This document shows positions 42,684-50,040 of a stretch of 64,000 bases of DNA, piece after piece. The notes under the pieces were generated by a model. It ran no database searches, was not told the origin of the DNA, and saw nothing but the letters and a program-made list of their open reading frames with translations. Source of the stretch: Chitinophaga sp. HK235 (GTDB taxonomy: Bacteria > Bacteroidota > Bacteroidia > Chitinophagales > Chitinophagaceae). The translations under genes and the position numbers were made by a program. The DNA lies in the NCBI RefSeq assembly GCF_018255755.1, contig NZ_CP073766.1, forward strand, positions 4,710,501 to 4,774,500. Reading direction: 5' to 3'. How positions within the stretch are numbered: position 1 is the first letter of the stretch; each line of letters starts with the position of its first letter.

Positions 42684-42791
42684 TTGTCAAGAGAAGTCGC
42701 AAGGCTGCTGTTGGCACGATTGCCCAAAGAATCAATAGACTGCTGTTGGTTATCAGAACACTGATATATGGCATCAAGTTTATCTGTTCCT
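42684..42791 (+). repeat. 108-bp exact direct repeat, copy 1
   Basis: Starts TTGTCAAGAGAAGTCGCAAG and ends CAAGTTTATCTGTTCCT. Identical by eye to 43041-43148, with no mismatch. The unit length is a multiple of three, and it has an open frame on both strands that stays open when units are joined head to tail. Confidence 0.95.
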
Positions 42792-43040
42792 TGTGCAACC
42801 TATTACAACCCACTTTGCATGACAGCATACCCATGGATGAAGTGGTGATAGGGGCCTTAAAAGAAGGCCAGCGCGGGCACTCGGTCGATGTGGATAAAAA
42901 ATTTGGTACTTTCAAAAAAATCATCATATTTGCTTATGCAGGATTCTATGAAGTCTGAAATTGGTATCCGACAGACTCAAAAAACGCGATCGGTAGTACC
43001 CAGCCCAATTCAAGTCTTCCTTTAGATGTGAAGACGGTAT

Positions 43041-43148
43041 TTGTCAAGAGAAGTCGCAAGGCTGCTGTTGGCACGATTGCCCAAAGAATCAATAGACTGC
43101 TGTTGGTTATCAGAACACTGATATATGGCATCAAGTTTATCTGTTCCT
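43041..43148 (+). repeat. 108-bp exact direct repeat, copy 2
   Basis: Second copy of 42684-42791, 357 bp downstream start to start. It ends 85 bp before the reverse transcriptase start. Confidence 0.95.
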
Positions 43149-43175
43149 CTTATGTAATGCTGTCATGCTGGTAAC

Positions 43176-43187
43176 ATTGTTAACAAT
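43176..43187. promoter_or_regulatory. 12-bp palindrome upstream of the RT gene
   Basis: ATTGTTAACAAT, perfect, 46 bp before the RT start codon. Possible operator; the binding protein is unknown. Confidence 0.4.
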
Positions 43188-43233
43188 CCTGGGACATTAC
43201 AATAATATTCCCCAAACGTTTTCTTAAAATTTT

Positions 43234-44574
43234 ATGATCGAATTAGATAATAATTGTGAGCTGCTCGACATACTCGCAACAGAAGACTTTTTGCTAAAAG
43301 AAGCATGGGCAAAAGTTAACAAGGAGAACAAACAGTCATTCGGCATTTCCGGTGAAAACATCGAAAAATTTGCCATGAACCTTGAAACTAAGATACCCTC
43401 CTTATCTAAAAAGTTAAAAGGAAAAATATTTCATTTCTCACCTACTCGACCATATATTATTCCCAAAAACAATGGTAAACCCAGACCCTTACAAATTCCT
43501 GAGGTAAAAGACCGTGTGGTACTAAAAGGAATAGCTCTGTTACTGGAAGAATGTTTATCAGAACAGCTTGCGCCTAGCCGTGGATATAGTTTTGCATATC
43601 AGAAAAAATGGGGCGTTAAGGATGCGGTGCTACAAATGGAAAAATATTACAATGAAGGCTATACGACTGTATTAGAGGCGGACATTATAGATTTCTTCCC
43701 CAGCGTAGATAAGCAATTACTGTTGAATTCACTATTCAACTTACTCCCAGATCAGAGCCTAAATGATCTTATCACTAGTGCGCTCTGTCAGCCGATCGGC
43801 GAGCTAAACGAATTAATTCTACCCGAACATCACCATTTATTTCATAATAGAGGTATTCCACAAGGAAATTCAATTTCACCGATTCTTTCTAACCTCTATT
43901 TGGCCCCATTTGATAAAGCCATGATCGATGGGGGGTTTAAACTCATAAGATATGCGGATGATTTTATTGTGATGTGCAAAGATGCCGATGAGGCTAAAGC
44001 AGCATACCAATTAGCAATTGATATACTGGAAAACTCATTAAATTTAAAACTGCATCCACTTAGCGATAAGCATGATTCAAAAACCAAAATTCATGCACTC
44101 CCTGAAAAATCTTTTTCCTTCTTATCGGTAGCATTTGATGGAAAAAAATTATATCCGAGCCTTAAAGCAGTGACGCAATTACAAAAAGCGCTAACTATCT
44201 TATGTCATACCCCTAAAGAAACCCCCAACGTACTAAAATTGCTCTCAAGAGTTAAGAATACGGTAGACGGCTGGCTTTCATCATATAGCTATACAGACGT
44301 TGAACGCTATGAGAAAAAAATTGACAATATGATCAATGAACTCCTTCTCGATGGCATCACCAGACTTGGATGGAAACCCAAGAAAAGCAGTCTTGAAAAC
44401 TTGCCTGTTAGAGATAGAAGTACAAGAAAATCTGGCGAAATGTTATCCAAAAAGCAGCGTGAGAACTCAGGCGTACCAATGAGCATGGACACACTTGTTA
44501 CCAGAAGAACGAAGCAGGAAGAAAAAAAGAAGCAGGAAGAAAAGAAAAAGCAGAAGAAAACAGAAGCAGCATAG
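43234..44574 (+). CDS. Orphan reverse transcriptase
   Basis: 446 aa. RT motifs in order: KPRPLQIPEVKDRVVLKGI (residues 82-100), EADIIDFFPSVDK (148-160, catalytic Asp150), GIPQGNSISPILSNLYL (207-223), RYADDFIVMCKDADEA (239-254, catalytic YADD) and a thumb-like helical region to about 375. There is no maturase, HNH or other nuclease domain, and the tail is a Lys/Glu-rich low-complexity segment. The QG-SP motif is group-II-intron/UG-like, unlike the diversity-generating RTs, which carry SQ. No intron domain V is seen around it. With the long repeated leader it resembles single-gene defence-associated RTs that use a neighbouring ncRNA; the exact class is unresolved. Confidence 0.9.
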   Translation: MIELDNNCELLDILATEDFLLKEAWAKVNKENKQSFGISGENIEKFAMNLETKIPSLSKKLKGKIFHFSPTRPYIIPKNNGKPRPLQIPEVKDRVVLKGIALLLEECLSEQLAPSRGYSFAYQKKWGVKDAVLQMEKYYNEGYTTVLEADIIDFFPSVDKQLLLNSLFNLLPDQSLNDLITSALCQPIGELNELILPEHHHLFHNRGIPQGNSISPILSNLYLAPFDKAMIDGGFKLIRYADDFIVMCKDADEAKAAYQLAIDILENSLNLKLHPLSDKHDSKTKIHALPEKSFSFLSVAFDGKKLYPSLKAVTQLQKALTILCHTPKETPNVLKLLSRVKNTVDGWLSSYSYTDVERYEKKIDNMINELLLDGITRLGWKPKKSSLENLPVRDRSTRKSGEMLSKKQRENSGVPMSMDTLVTRRTKQEEKKKQEEKKKQKKTEAA

Positions 44575-44650
44575 ATTTATAGAGCGATTAACTCTCATGC
44601 AAACGACCAGTCCGTTGCAACAAGTAATGACAGAAGTCCAATAACTTTGA

Positions 44651-44660
44651 TGGGCTACCA
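44651..44660. repeat. Internal att-like sequence (second left end)
   Basis: GGCTACCA matches the tRNA 3' end. It is followed by a terminator whose sequence is a diverged copy of that just after the tRNA (CCGTAAA(C/T)GCA(A/G)TACAG). It suggests the RT cassette was inserted between the tRNA and an older left end. Confidence 0.5.
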
Positions 44661-44662
44661 GC

Positions 44663-44709
44663 AAAAAGCCGTAAATGCAGTACAGATAAGCATTTTTCGG
44701 CTTTTTATT
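44663..44709 (+). terminator. Terminator of the RT gene
   Basis: AAAAGCCG-AAATGC / GCATTTTTCGGCTTTT hairpin with a T-rich run; diverged copy of 42486-42525. Confidence 0.75.
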
Positions 44710-44752
44710 TTAAGCACGTTTTTATATTGTCGGAACTTTTAAAAACGGGCTT

Positions 44753-45007
44753 TTAACTTTCCTTATCTTCTAAGCCTTTCAAAAGTTCCTCTACCTTCAT
44801 ATCAAAGGCCGCGGCTAATTTCCTCAATGTGGCAATTTCCATATTCCTGCCCTTTTCATAGTTCAGGTACTGCGTGCGATTCATCCCTATTTCACCGGCG
44901 AAAGATTCAGCAGATGCATAATCCGCGTCAATCCTCAACTTTTTGATTCTCGCGCCCAAACGCTCAAAATATTTCGCATCATCAATTCTATGTTTATTAA
45001 CCGCCAT
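44753..45007 (-). CDS. XRE-type HTH regulator of element B
   Basis: 84 aa. HTH residues are about 14-72 (ERLGARIKKLRIDADYASAESFAGEIGMNRTQYLNYEKGRNMEIATLRKLAAAFDMKVEELLKGL), the classic Cro/CI fold. It is divergent from the hairpin/TM/pseudo-receiver transcript, with the palindrome 45057-45070 between. It probably represses that transcript and itself, in the same position as the gene at 1157-1438 in element A. Confidence 0.88.
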   Translation of the reverse strand: MAVNKHRIDDAKYFERLGARIKKLRIDADYASAESFAGEIGMNRTQYLNYEKGRNMEIATLRKLAAAFDMKVEELLKGLEDKES

Positions 45008-45056
45008 GCAGGAAAATTACAAAAAGATGGTTAATATAATACCGCTTTAAGTATGG

Positions 45057-45070
45057 CATATTAAAATATG
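45057..45070. promoter_or_regulatory. Putative XRE operator
   Basis: CATATT-AA-AATATG, inside a wider GCTTTAA...TTAAAGC inverted repeat. Position and AA spacer match the palindrome of element A. Confidence 0.5.
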
Positions 45071-45112
45071 GCTGCATTAAAGCATCTTTAATAAGAAAGC
45101 ATTATATTAGCA

Positions 45113-45120
45113 TATCTTTG
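45113..45120 (+). promoter_or_regulatory. -7 box of the hairpin transcript, element B
   Basis: TATCTTTG fits TAnnTTTG, and lies about 10 bp before the conserved 5' flank of the hairpin. Element A has TATATCTTAG at the corresponding position. Confidence 0.5.
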
Positions 45121-45127
45121 CCTCCCT

Positions 45128-45279
45128 TAAATTATTCGAGGCATCGCTTTGAAATCCTGTTTCAGACCGCCAATCAAGAGCACAGGACGAGAAGTGAGGC
45201 CCGGCACCTTAGTGCGCGGGCTCTTCTCTGTTCGTGCTCATACCTGGCGGTCTGAAGCGGACGAGTTGAGCGCCGCGCC
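45128..45279 (+). ncRNA. Large structured hairpin, element B copy
   Basis: A perfect 12-bp basal stem (TTCAGACCGCCA at 45161-45172 with TGGCGGTCTGAA at 45245-45256). Inward are GAGCAC/GTGCTC (45178-45183 with 45234-45239), AGAAG/CTTCT and GCCCG-GCAC/GTGC-GCGGGC. It is followed by GCGG...CCGC and GCGCCTTTTTTATGTATT, the last nearly identical to element A. The stem sequences differ completely from element A while the pairing is kept. Function unknown. Confidence 0.6.
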
Positions 45280-45327
45280 TTTTTTATGTATTATGACCGG
45301 CGTTCCATCATCATAACAACCCTGCAT

Positions 45328-45537
45328 ATGGAAGCTAAAACCGCCGAAAAAGCAAAAGAACTCAAATCCTATTTTGACATATATAATATCGCGCTAGGAT
45401 TCTCACTAGGTCTGACTTTTGGCCTAATCTTATTACTTGCCTATTGCATGTTAATCATCAACGCACAAGACGCAACGATTCATGGTCTTCTGCTCAATTG
45501 CTCTACTCTTCCAATGCCTTCAACAACAAGACCATGA
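45328..45537 (+). CDS. Small single-TM protein of the hairpin cassette (element B)
   Basis: 69 aa from the ATG at 45328 (MEAKTAEKAKELKSYF); the upstream ATG at 45286 lies in the hairpin terminator and is not supported. One TM segment spans about residues 18-40 (NIALGFSLGLTFGLILLLAY) and is followed by CMLIINAQDATIHGLLLN, which matches the element A protein. Its stop overlaps the next start (ATGA at 45534-45537). The conserved C-terminal motif after the membrane helix suggests a partner-binding role. Function unknown. Confidence 0.65.
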   Translation: MEAKTAEKAKELKSYFDIYNIALGFSLGLTFGLILLLAYCMLIINAQDATIHGLLLNCSTLPMPSTTRP

Positions 45538-45944
45538 AAGCTAATATTCTATGGGTCAACATGGAGCCTACACCGCAGGTAAACAAAGCTATTTCCACCT
45601 TTAAGTACGTAGGATACAAGGTAACACCATGTGACAAAAAACAGGGGTGGAAAAAATTCACATCAAGCTATTATGATTTGATCATTATTACCATTGAAAC
45701 GCTTGATGTATCTGGCTTTCGTCTCATTTCCAAAATCCGGCGGGAAGACAAAAAAAGACCTATACTATTAGCGGTGGCAAATGATCGCACTTGTGATGGT
45801 GGCAGAGGACTAAGACTAGGGGCTAACTTCTTTTTTACCACCGCAATGGCGGATATTTATTGGATTGTTTACCTCATTGAACAACACATTTATATAAGCA
45901 TCTACGGGGAGCCAGAAAGCGACGCCCTCACCAGTACGCCCTAA
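45534..45944 (+). CDS. Degenerate receiver-like protein (element B)
   Basis: 136 aa. It aligns with the element A protein: MKANILWV, YVGYKVTPCDKKQGWKKF, YYDLIIITIETLD, SKIRREDKKRPILLAV. The phospho-acceptor position is Thr53, and the acidic pocket (WVNMEP) and the conserved Lys are also missing, so it is further degenerated than the element A copy. Translationally coupled to the TM gene. No output domain. Confidence 0.65.
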   Translation: MKANILWVNMEPTPQVNKAISTFKYVGYKVTPCDKKQGWKKFTSSYYDLIIITIETLDVSGFRLISKIRREDKKRPILLAVANDRTCDGGRGLRLGANFFFTTAMADIYWIVYLIEQHIYISIYGEPESDALTSTP

Positions 45945-45945
45945 T

Positions 45946-46251
45946 CTATTGCTTACTTACCTGCTGAAGTTCCTTTAAGTAATTATAAACGGTTGTTCTA
46001 CCTCTCCCGATGATACCGGCAATTTGCCGATAGCTATATCCCTGCCGGTATAGCTCCGCCGCCTGTAGCTTTGTTTTTTTAGGGAGTGGGTTATTAACCC
46101 GCTCCCTTTTTATATACCGTTGTACCGTGCGAGGGGAGACATTCAACAGTTTACCTATTTCCGGCGCATTTAAGCCCATTAAATGATAAGCGTAAGCCCT
46201 TGCCTCTATCGCCTTATTATCCTTTGCCTTATGGCCTGTATTCTCTTCCAT
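45946..46251 (-). CDS. Small protein with two HTH motifs
   Basis: 101 aa. Two HTH units are seen: residues about 18-50 (AYHLMGLNAPEIGKLLNVSPRTVQRYIKRER) and about 62-95 (KLQAAELYRQGYSYRQIAGIIGRGRTTVYNYLKEL). It resembles the DNA-binding part of transposases or terminase-like proteins, without a catalytic domain. It lies 1 bp after the convergent pseudo-receiver gene. Likely regulatory. Confidence 0.75.
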   Translation of the reverse strand: MEENTGHKAKDNKAIEARAYAYHLMGLNAPEIGKLLNVSPRTVQRYIKRERVNNPLPKKTKLQAAELYRQGYSYRQIAGIIGRGRTTVYNYLKELQQVSKQ

Positions 46252-46388
46252 TTAATACAACTAAAATTAACCTAAATTGTACCTGTGGTTGTCGCAATCA
46301 CAAACAGTGATACTGACGTTTTTTTGAACCGGTTTTTAAACCTACCCCCCTCTACGTTTTCACCTACTTCAAACGCCTTACCGGGCAA

Positions 46389-46874
46389 TTAAGCGGTAAA
46401 TAATGCCATCTGATGAAAAATAGGCAGATAACGTGAGACAGGGGCTTGCGCTGTCTTATGCAGTCTGTAACGGATATTAGCCAGTTCCCTATTGATGGCA
46501 CACCGTTGTAATACCAAATCACCATAACGGGCTTTTAGATGCAAGTTCTTATCCTCCGTTCCTGCTTTCATATAAAGTTGCTTTTCACATTCAATAAAGT
46601 ATCCACGTACAAAACGCCCCTGTTCCGTTTTTTCCAGCATAGACAATTCTTTGGCGGTATCCAAGGTTAGAGCATAATCTGTACGCGGTCTGCCGGACGA
46701 TAGGGGTTTTACTGAAATTTCAGTAAAATCAATTCCCTGCCGGAATTGGTACTCCGCTAACCGGTAAATTATCCAGTCATTAAACCGGGTTTTTACATTC
46801 AGCAACTGGTGCAACTGCCTTGCTGATACGATGTTTCGCCCTTCCCGGCGTTCAATTTTAATTAACTCATTCAT
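46389..46874 (-). CDS. AntA-type antirepressor
   Basis: 161 aa. The N-terminal AntA/AntB domain (residues about 12-85: NIVSARQLHQLLNVKTRFNDWIIYRLAEYQFRQGIDFTE..., DYALTLDTAKELSMLEKTEQGRFVRGYFIECEK) is typical of phage antirepressors. The C-terminal part is helical. It may counter the XRE repressor of the element, allowing induction. It lies 31 bp downstream of the replication gene in the same transcript direction. Confidence 0.85.
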   Translation of the reverse strand: MNELIKIERREGRNIVSARQLHQLLNVKTRFNDWIIYRLAEYQFRQGIDFTEISVKPLSSGRPRTDYALTLDTAKELSMLEKTEQGRFVRGYFIECEKQLYMKAGTEDKNLHLKARYGDLVLQRCAINRELANIRYRLHKTAQAPVSRYLPIFHQMALFTA

Positions 46875-46905
46875 ATATTTTGTGATTTATTGATTATACA
46901 ATTCC

Positions 46906-48330
46906 CTACACCCTGCATCCGGTGCGGGCTGGCGGGTTATTTCCTGTTATTGTTGGTATTAATTCAATATTGACGATCCGGTCTAACCATGCCTTTGTTA
47001 GTTCCAGGTCAGTGGGTGGCAGGTTGTCTGTACATGTTTTTCCCTCTATCTGATACGTTACTACTATGGCATATTGTGAGTTGATGGCGTGCGTAACGAT
47101 GCGTTTTAGATCACGGCGGCGGTTACTGTCCTGGTTCCGGCAGACTTTAGCCGTAGGGCCATAAACACGTTCACTGCAAAACATACTACCGGGCCGCTGG
47201 CTGGCAATACTCCGCCCACAACTTTTACACTGACGTTGTGCAGTTTTCGCACAATTTTTTTGTGCATTTTTTGCGCTATATATTTCTTTACAACTATCCC
47301 TATTTTCCTGCTTATTTTCTTGCAAGGGTTTACCTGTTATCCCTGCAACTATTTCCCTTACATATTCAAGGTGTGAAAAGGTTGCAGATAAAGGCGCTTC
47401 AATCTGCCCGGCAGACTGGTGAAATGGTTGCAGTTTTTTGGCTTCCAGGTAACCCGTAAACAAACCTTTCCAATTTTCTACTATAAGCCCATGTATCAAG
47501 GGTTTTAGCTGCTGCCGGGAATGTTTTGAAAGTAGATCAGTTAACCGCTGCCGGTTCCTGGTAAGCTGAAACTTATTCATACCCTGCCAGGAAACGGAAT
47601 TACCCAGGGTCAGGTATTGGTTTAACTCCCGCTTGCTTAGTGCCTTCTGCTCTATTGAGTAATCAAAGAAGACAATGTTTTGCAACGCATCTGTAAGCAG
47701 CTCAAGCAGCCTATAAACCCGGCTTATATCCATCAGGTCTGCCATTGTAGCAATATGAAAGGGCCGTAGGTGGCGCATTTTCTTTGCCTTCACTTCAAAC
47801 CGCAATACATGCCCGCAACGCTGGCCACTTTGGGCCTGCTTGTCATATAACTTTACGTCATAGTCATGCAGGCAGCAGATAAGCCCCAAACGCTTATTGC
47901 GCTTATCTATTTGGGTAAATGGTTTATTTCGGTAACAAACTATCTGCTTAAATATCCGCAACGGGGAAAAAGGTAGTTTTATATTAACCCCCACTTCCAG
48001 CCCGTGTAAAGAGGATTGGGCCGGTATCAGCCCAAAATCAGCGGAAAGCCCTGTGATCGTGTCTACAAGGGCAGGAAATGAAAAATCGTTCGCGTTATGT
48101 ACCCCGTCATTGTAGTACTTATGTAGTGAGCCGTTAAGTAAACACGTATATTCCCCGTTGCCGGCAGATGGCCGTATCTCAAACCGCAGCCCCTTGTAAT
48201 GGGCCATCTGTACCCCGTCCATTATTTCACCGGTTTGCATGTCAACGGTAACACCCATACCCAGCAGCCCGGAACGTTGCCACGTTGCCGGCTGCAAATA
48301 TGGGTGCAGGCTTTTAATACCGTCAATCAT
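46906..48330 (-). CDS. Phage/plasmid replication initiation protein (gene II/X-like)
   Basis: 474 aa. It has the layout of filamentous-phage G2P-type initiators as found in Bacteroidota elements: LNGSLHKYYNDGVHNANDFSFPALVDTI (residues 66-93), SLHGLEVGVNIKLPFSPLRIFKQIVCYRNKPF (107-138), DVKLYDKQAQ (158-167) and LRFEVKAKKMRHLRP (176-190). A C-terminal zinc-finger-like motif has C368, C371, C385 and C397. It probably nicks one strand to start rolling-circle replication of the excised element. The nicking Tyr is not assigned. The family call is from the motif pattern. Confidence 0.75.
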   Translation of the reverse strand: MIDGIKSLHPYLQPATWQRSGLLGMGVTVDMQTGEIMDGVQMAHYKGLRFEIRPSAGNGEYTCLLNGSLHKYYNDGVHNANDFSFPALVDTITGLSADFGLIPAQSSLHGLEVGVNIKLPFSPLRIFKQIVCYRNKPFTQIDKRNKRLGLICCLHDYDVKLYDKQAQSGQRCGHVLRFEVKAKKMRHLRPFHIATMADLMDISRVYRLLELLTDALQNIVFFDYSIEQKALSKRELNQYLTLGNSVSWQGMNKFQLTRNRQRLTDLLSKHSRQQLKPLIHGLIVENWKGLFTGYLEAKKLQPFHQSAGQIEAPLSATFSHLEYVREIVAGITGKPLQENKQENRDSCKEIYSAKNAQKNCAKTAQRQCKSCGRSIASQRPGSMFCSERVYGPTAKVCRNQDSNRRRDLKRIVTHAINSQYAIVVTYQIEGKTCTDNLPPTDLELTKAWLDRIVNIELIPTITGNNPPARTGCRV

Positions 48331-48363
48331 TGTGCGGGTGTTTTAAGGTGAGAAGGTTGCTGG

Positions 48364-48705
48364 TTAATGGCTACCTGTGTATCGGGTTAAAGCGGTTTGA
48401 ACATGGCCCAATGCAAGGCACAGCATATCATCAATTGTTTGCAGGGCATAGGCGGGGGCTTGCCTTAAAAGACATAGCTGTAAAAGGTTTTCCGCCACCG
48501 TTAGGCAATGATCGGCCACCTTTGTGCATGGAAACCCGTGTACCGGCTTTCTCGCATCGCCGCCGGAATGCATACAAAGCACATCTAACAAGGTTCGTAG
48601 GCTTTTACTGTCTCCACAGCCGGTAACGCGAATAGTGTTTAATTCATCAAAAGCGGCCATGATAATCCATTGCCTACGATTTAATGCAGCAACTTCTTTA
48701 CGCAT
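48364..48705 (-). CDS. Small hypothetical protein upstream of the replication gene
   Basis: 113 aa, no recognised domain. The N-terminus is basic (MRKEVAALNRRQWIIMAAF), followed by a Cys-containing middle (VTGCGDSKSLRTLLDVLCMHSGG) and two helices at the C-terminus. It overlaps the excisionase-like gene by 8 bp and is 33 bp from the replication gene, which supports it as a real member of the operon. An in-frame upstream part is absent. Function unknown. Confidence 0.6.
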   Translation of the reverse strand: MRKEVAALNRRQWIIMAAFDELNTIRVTGCGDSKSLRTLLDVLCMHSGGDARKPVHGFPCTKVADHCLTVAENLLQLCLLRQAPAYALQTIDDMLCLALGHVQTALTRYTGSH

Positions 48706-48991
48706 GGCCTACCTCCTTTCTGGAAATATCCTTTGCCGCTGCTAACACTTCACTACGTAGAAAGCGAGTTTTATTGGCTATCTTATATGGTTTGAATATA
48801 CCGGCCCTCTCCCAAGCATAGGTGGTAGGGAGGGTAATTTTATAGAGGTCTGCTACTTCCTGCCGGGTCATGAATGTTTCCGGCTCATTGGCCACCGGCT
48901 GCTTATGCGTTTGCAGGAAATAGTCTATTTCACCAACCTTGTTCTGAATTGCGTTAAGCCTATCGTTAATTACATCGAATGGATTCACCAT
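48698..48991 (-). CDS. Excisionase-like HTH protein
   Basis: About 97 aa from the ATG at 48991 (MVNPFDVINDRLNAIQNKVGEI), a usual start for this family; 49012 is an alternative. An N-terminal coiled segment precedes a MerR/HTH_17-like domain (residues about 42-95: FMTRQEVADLYKITLPTTYAWERAGIFKPYKIANKTRFLRSEVLAAAK). Proteins of this type act as excisionases or regulators in Bacteroidota elements. An AACTGTACCCC repeat is just upstream at about 49036-49051. Confidence 0.85.
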   Translation of the reverse strand: MVNPFDVINDRLNAIQNKVGEIDYFLQTHKQPVANEPETFMTRQEVADLYKITLPTTYAWERAGIFKPYKIANKTRFLRSEVLAAAKDISRKEVGHA

Positions 48992-49061
48992 AATCTTTCC
49001 GTTTTTTAGCAAAGATTCATGGTTATATAGGGCGTACGGGGGTATACAGGGGTACAGTTAT

Positions 49062-50012
49062 TTAGCCAAAATACTTATCATACTTTTTACTCAACTCATC
49101 AAACTCCCTTTGAGCAAGGATTGCAGCGGTTGGTGCTTGTATTTTAAGGATGGGAATAATTCTTTCAAAGCGTCTTAAATGCTCTGATGCTGATTTCTTG
49201 TTGCTTGTATTTATGTTTACTCGCTCCGAATCCTTAAAGTACTTGCAAAATGTGAGATAAAGATGCCTACCACTAGTTGCAGCGGTAAGGTGATAGGTTG
49301 CTGCTAACTCATCTTGATTCAACTTAGTAATTGGCCGTCCGCCAACTTTTGACCAATATACATGTAGCAAAGCCGCCTCTGCTAAGGTTAATTTCCTATC
49401 CTGTTCAGCGGATGCAACTGGAGTAGCTGTGGACAACTCCACAACCTCTTCAATCTGGTTATTAGCCAAACTATCAAGATAATGAGCATAATCAAACACA
49501 CAAATGTCCATCATAAACTCCGTCAGGATAGTTGGACTTGGCGGTAGTGGCTGGCCTTCAATATAGAATTCCAACCGTGCCGGCAACTTTTCAGTACTTA
49601 GCGTTCTCAATTCCCAGTTTACCAAATCATTCACTTCAAGTATGCTCCTTTGCTGTTTTTCTTGAAATAGCTCTACATCATGATTCAAAAAATGGGGCCG
49701 CGAATATCTAATAACTGACCAATCATCAAAAGAAAATATGGCGTAAATGCTTCTTAGCTCCGGTGCTGCATAGTGTTTAATTTTCTCCAATTCTATTTCC
49801 AACCTCGCTCCTTCTTCCTTAAAACTTTTGGATAATTCTAATGATTTCACATTTGCCTTATTAACTATATAGCGGGTATGTAATGAATAAGAGGCTAAAA
49901 GGTAACGTTTCATCTTATCCATTTTCACGGGTAATAGCTCTATATCTACAGTTAACCTAAAATACCAATCTATATATCTATCAATGTTGACTTTCGCTAG
50001 TTCAATCTGCAT
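49062..50012 (-). CDS. Hypothetical protein next to the integrase
   Basis: 316 aa, mostly helical, no TM segment. The N-terminal 100 residues are coiled-coil like (ELSKSFKEEGARLEIELEKIKHY). The middle contains DLVNWELRTLSTEKLPARLEFYIEGQPLPPSP. The C-terminal third (RKLTLAEAALLHVYWSKVGGRPITKLNQDELAATYHLTAATSGRHLYLTFCKYF) resembles a regulatory helical domain found near Bacteroidota integrases. Function unknown. It is 28 bp from the integrase stop and transcribed in the same direction. Confidence 0.7.
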   Translation of the reverse strand: MQIELAKVNIDRYIDWYFRLTVDIELLPVKMDKMKRYLLASYSLHTRYIVNKANVKSLELSKSFKEEGARLEIELEKIKHYAAPELRSIYAIFSFDDWSVIRYSRPHFLNHDVELFQEKQQRSILEVNDLVNWELRTLSTEKLPARLEFYIEGQPLPPSPTILTEFMMDICVFDYAHYLDSLANNQIEEVVELSTATPVASAEQDRKLTLAEAALLHVYWSKVGGRPITKLNQDELAATYHLTAATSGRHLYLTFCKYFKDSERVNINTSNKKSASEHLRRFERIIPILKIQAPTAAILAQREFDELSKKYDKYFG

Positions 50013-50040
50013 TTTTTTGACTTTAAATAGTCTTTAAATC

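Larger units (their letters stand above)
42478..43233. other. Long untranslated leader of the RT cassette
   Basis: 756 bp without a convincing gene between the tRNA and the reverse transcriptase. It holds a terminator (42486-42525), paired GTTGTCA heptamers, a nested hairpin (ACTGTCAT/ATGACAGT at 42559-42566 and 42630-42637 around ACACAG/CTGTGT at 42596-42601 and 42620-42625), a copy of the tRNA end GCTACCACCA at 42661-42670, two exact 108-bp repeats, a GGCCTT/AAGGCC hairpin at about 42853-42869, and a 12-bp palindrome at 43176-43187. Likely non-coding RNA territory for the RT; this is inference. Confidence 0.55.

Noticed and set aside
42652..43134. Minus- and plus-strand short ORFs across the 108-bp repeats
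   Set aside because: They arise from the repeat being open on both strands. There is no credible start, and no recognisable domain; kept only as a point in the RT finding.
42684..43234. Diversity-generating retroelement (template/variable repeat pair next to an RT)
   Set aside because: The two 108-bp copies are identical, with no adenine-specific differences, neither copy ends a target gene, and the RT motif is QG-SP, not the SQ type of DGR enzymes.
42478..44650. Group II intron
   Set aside because: The RT lacks a maturase domain and I found no domain V-like hairpin or intron boundary motif around the gene.
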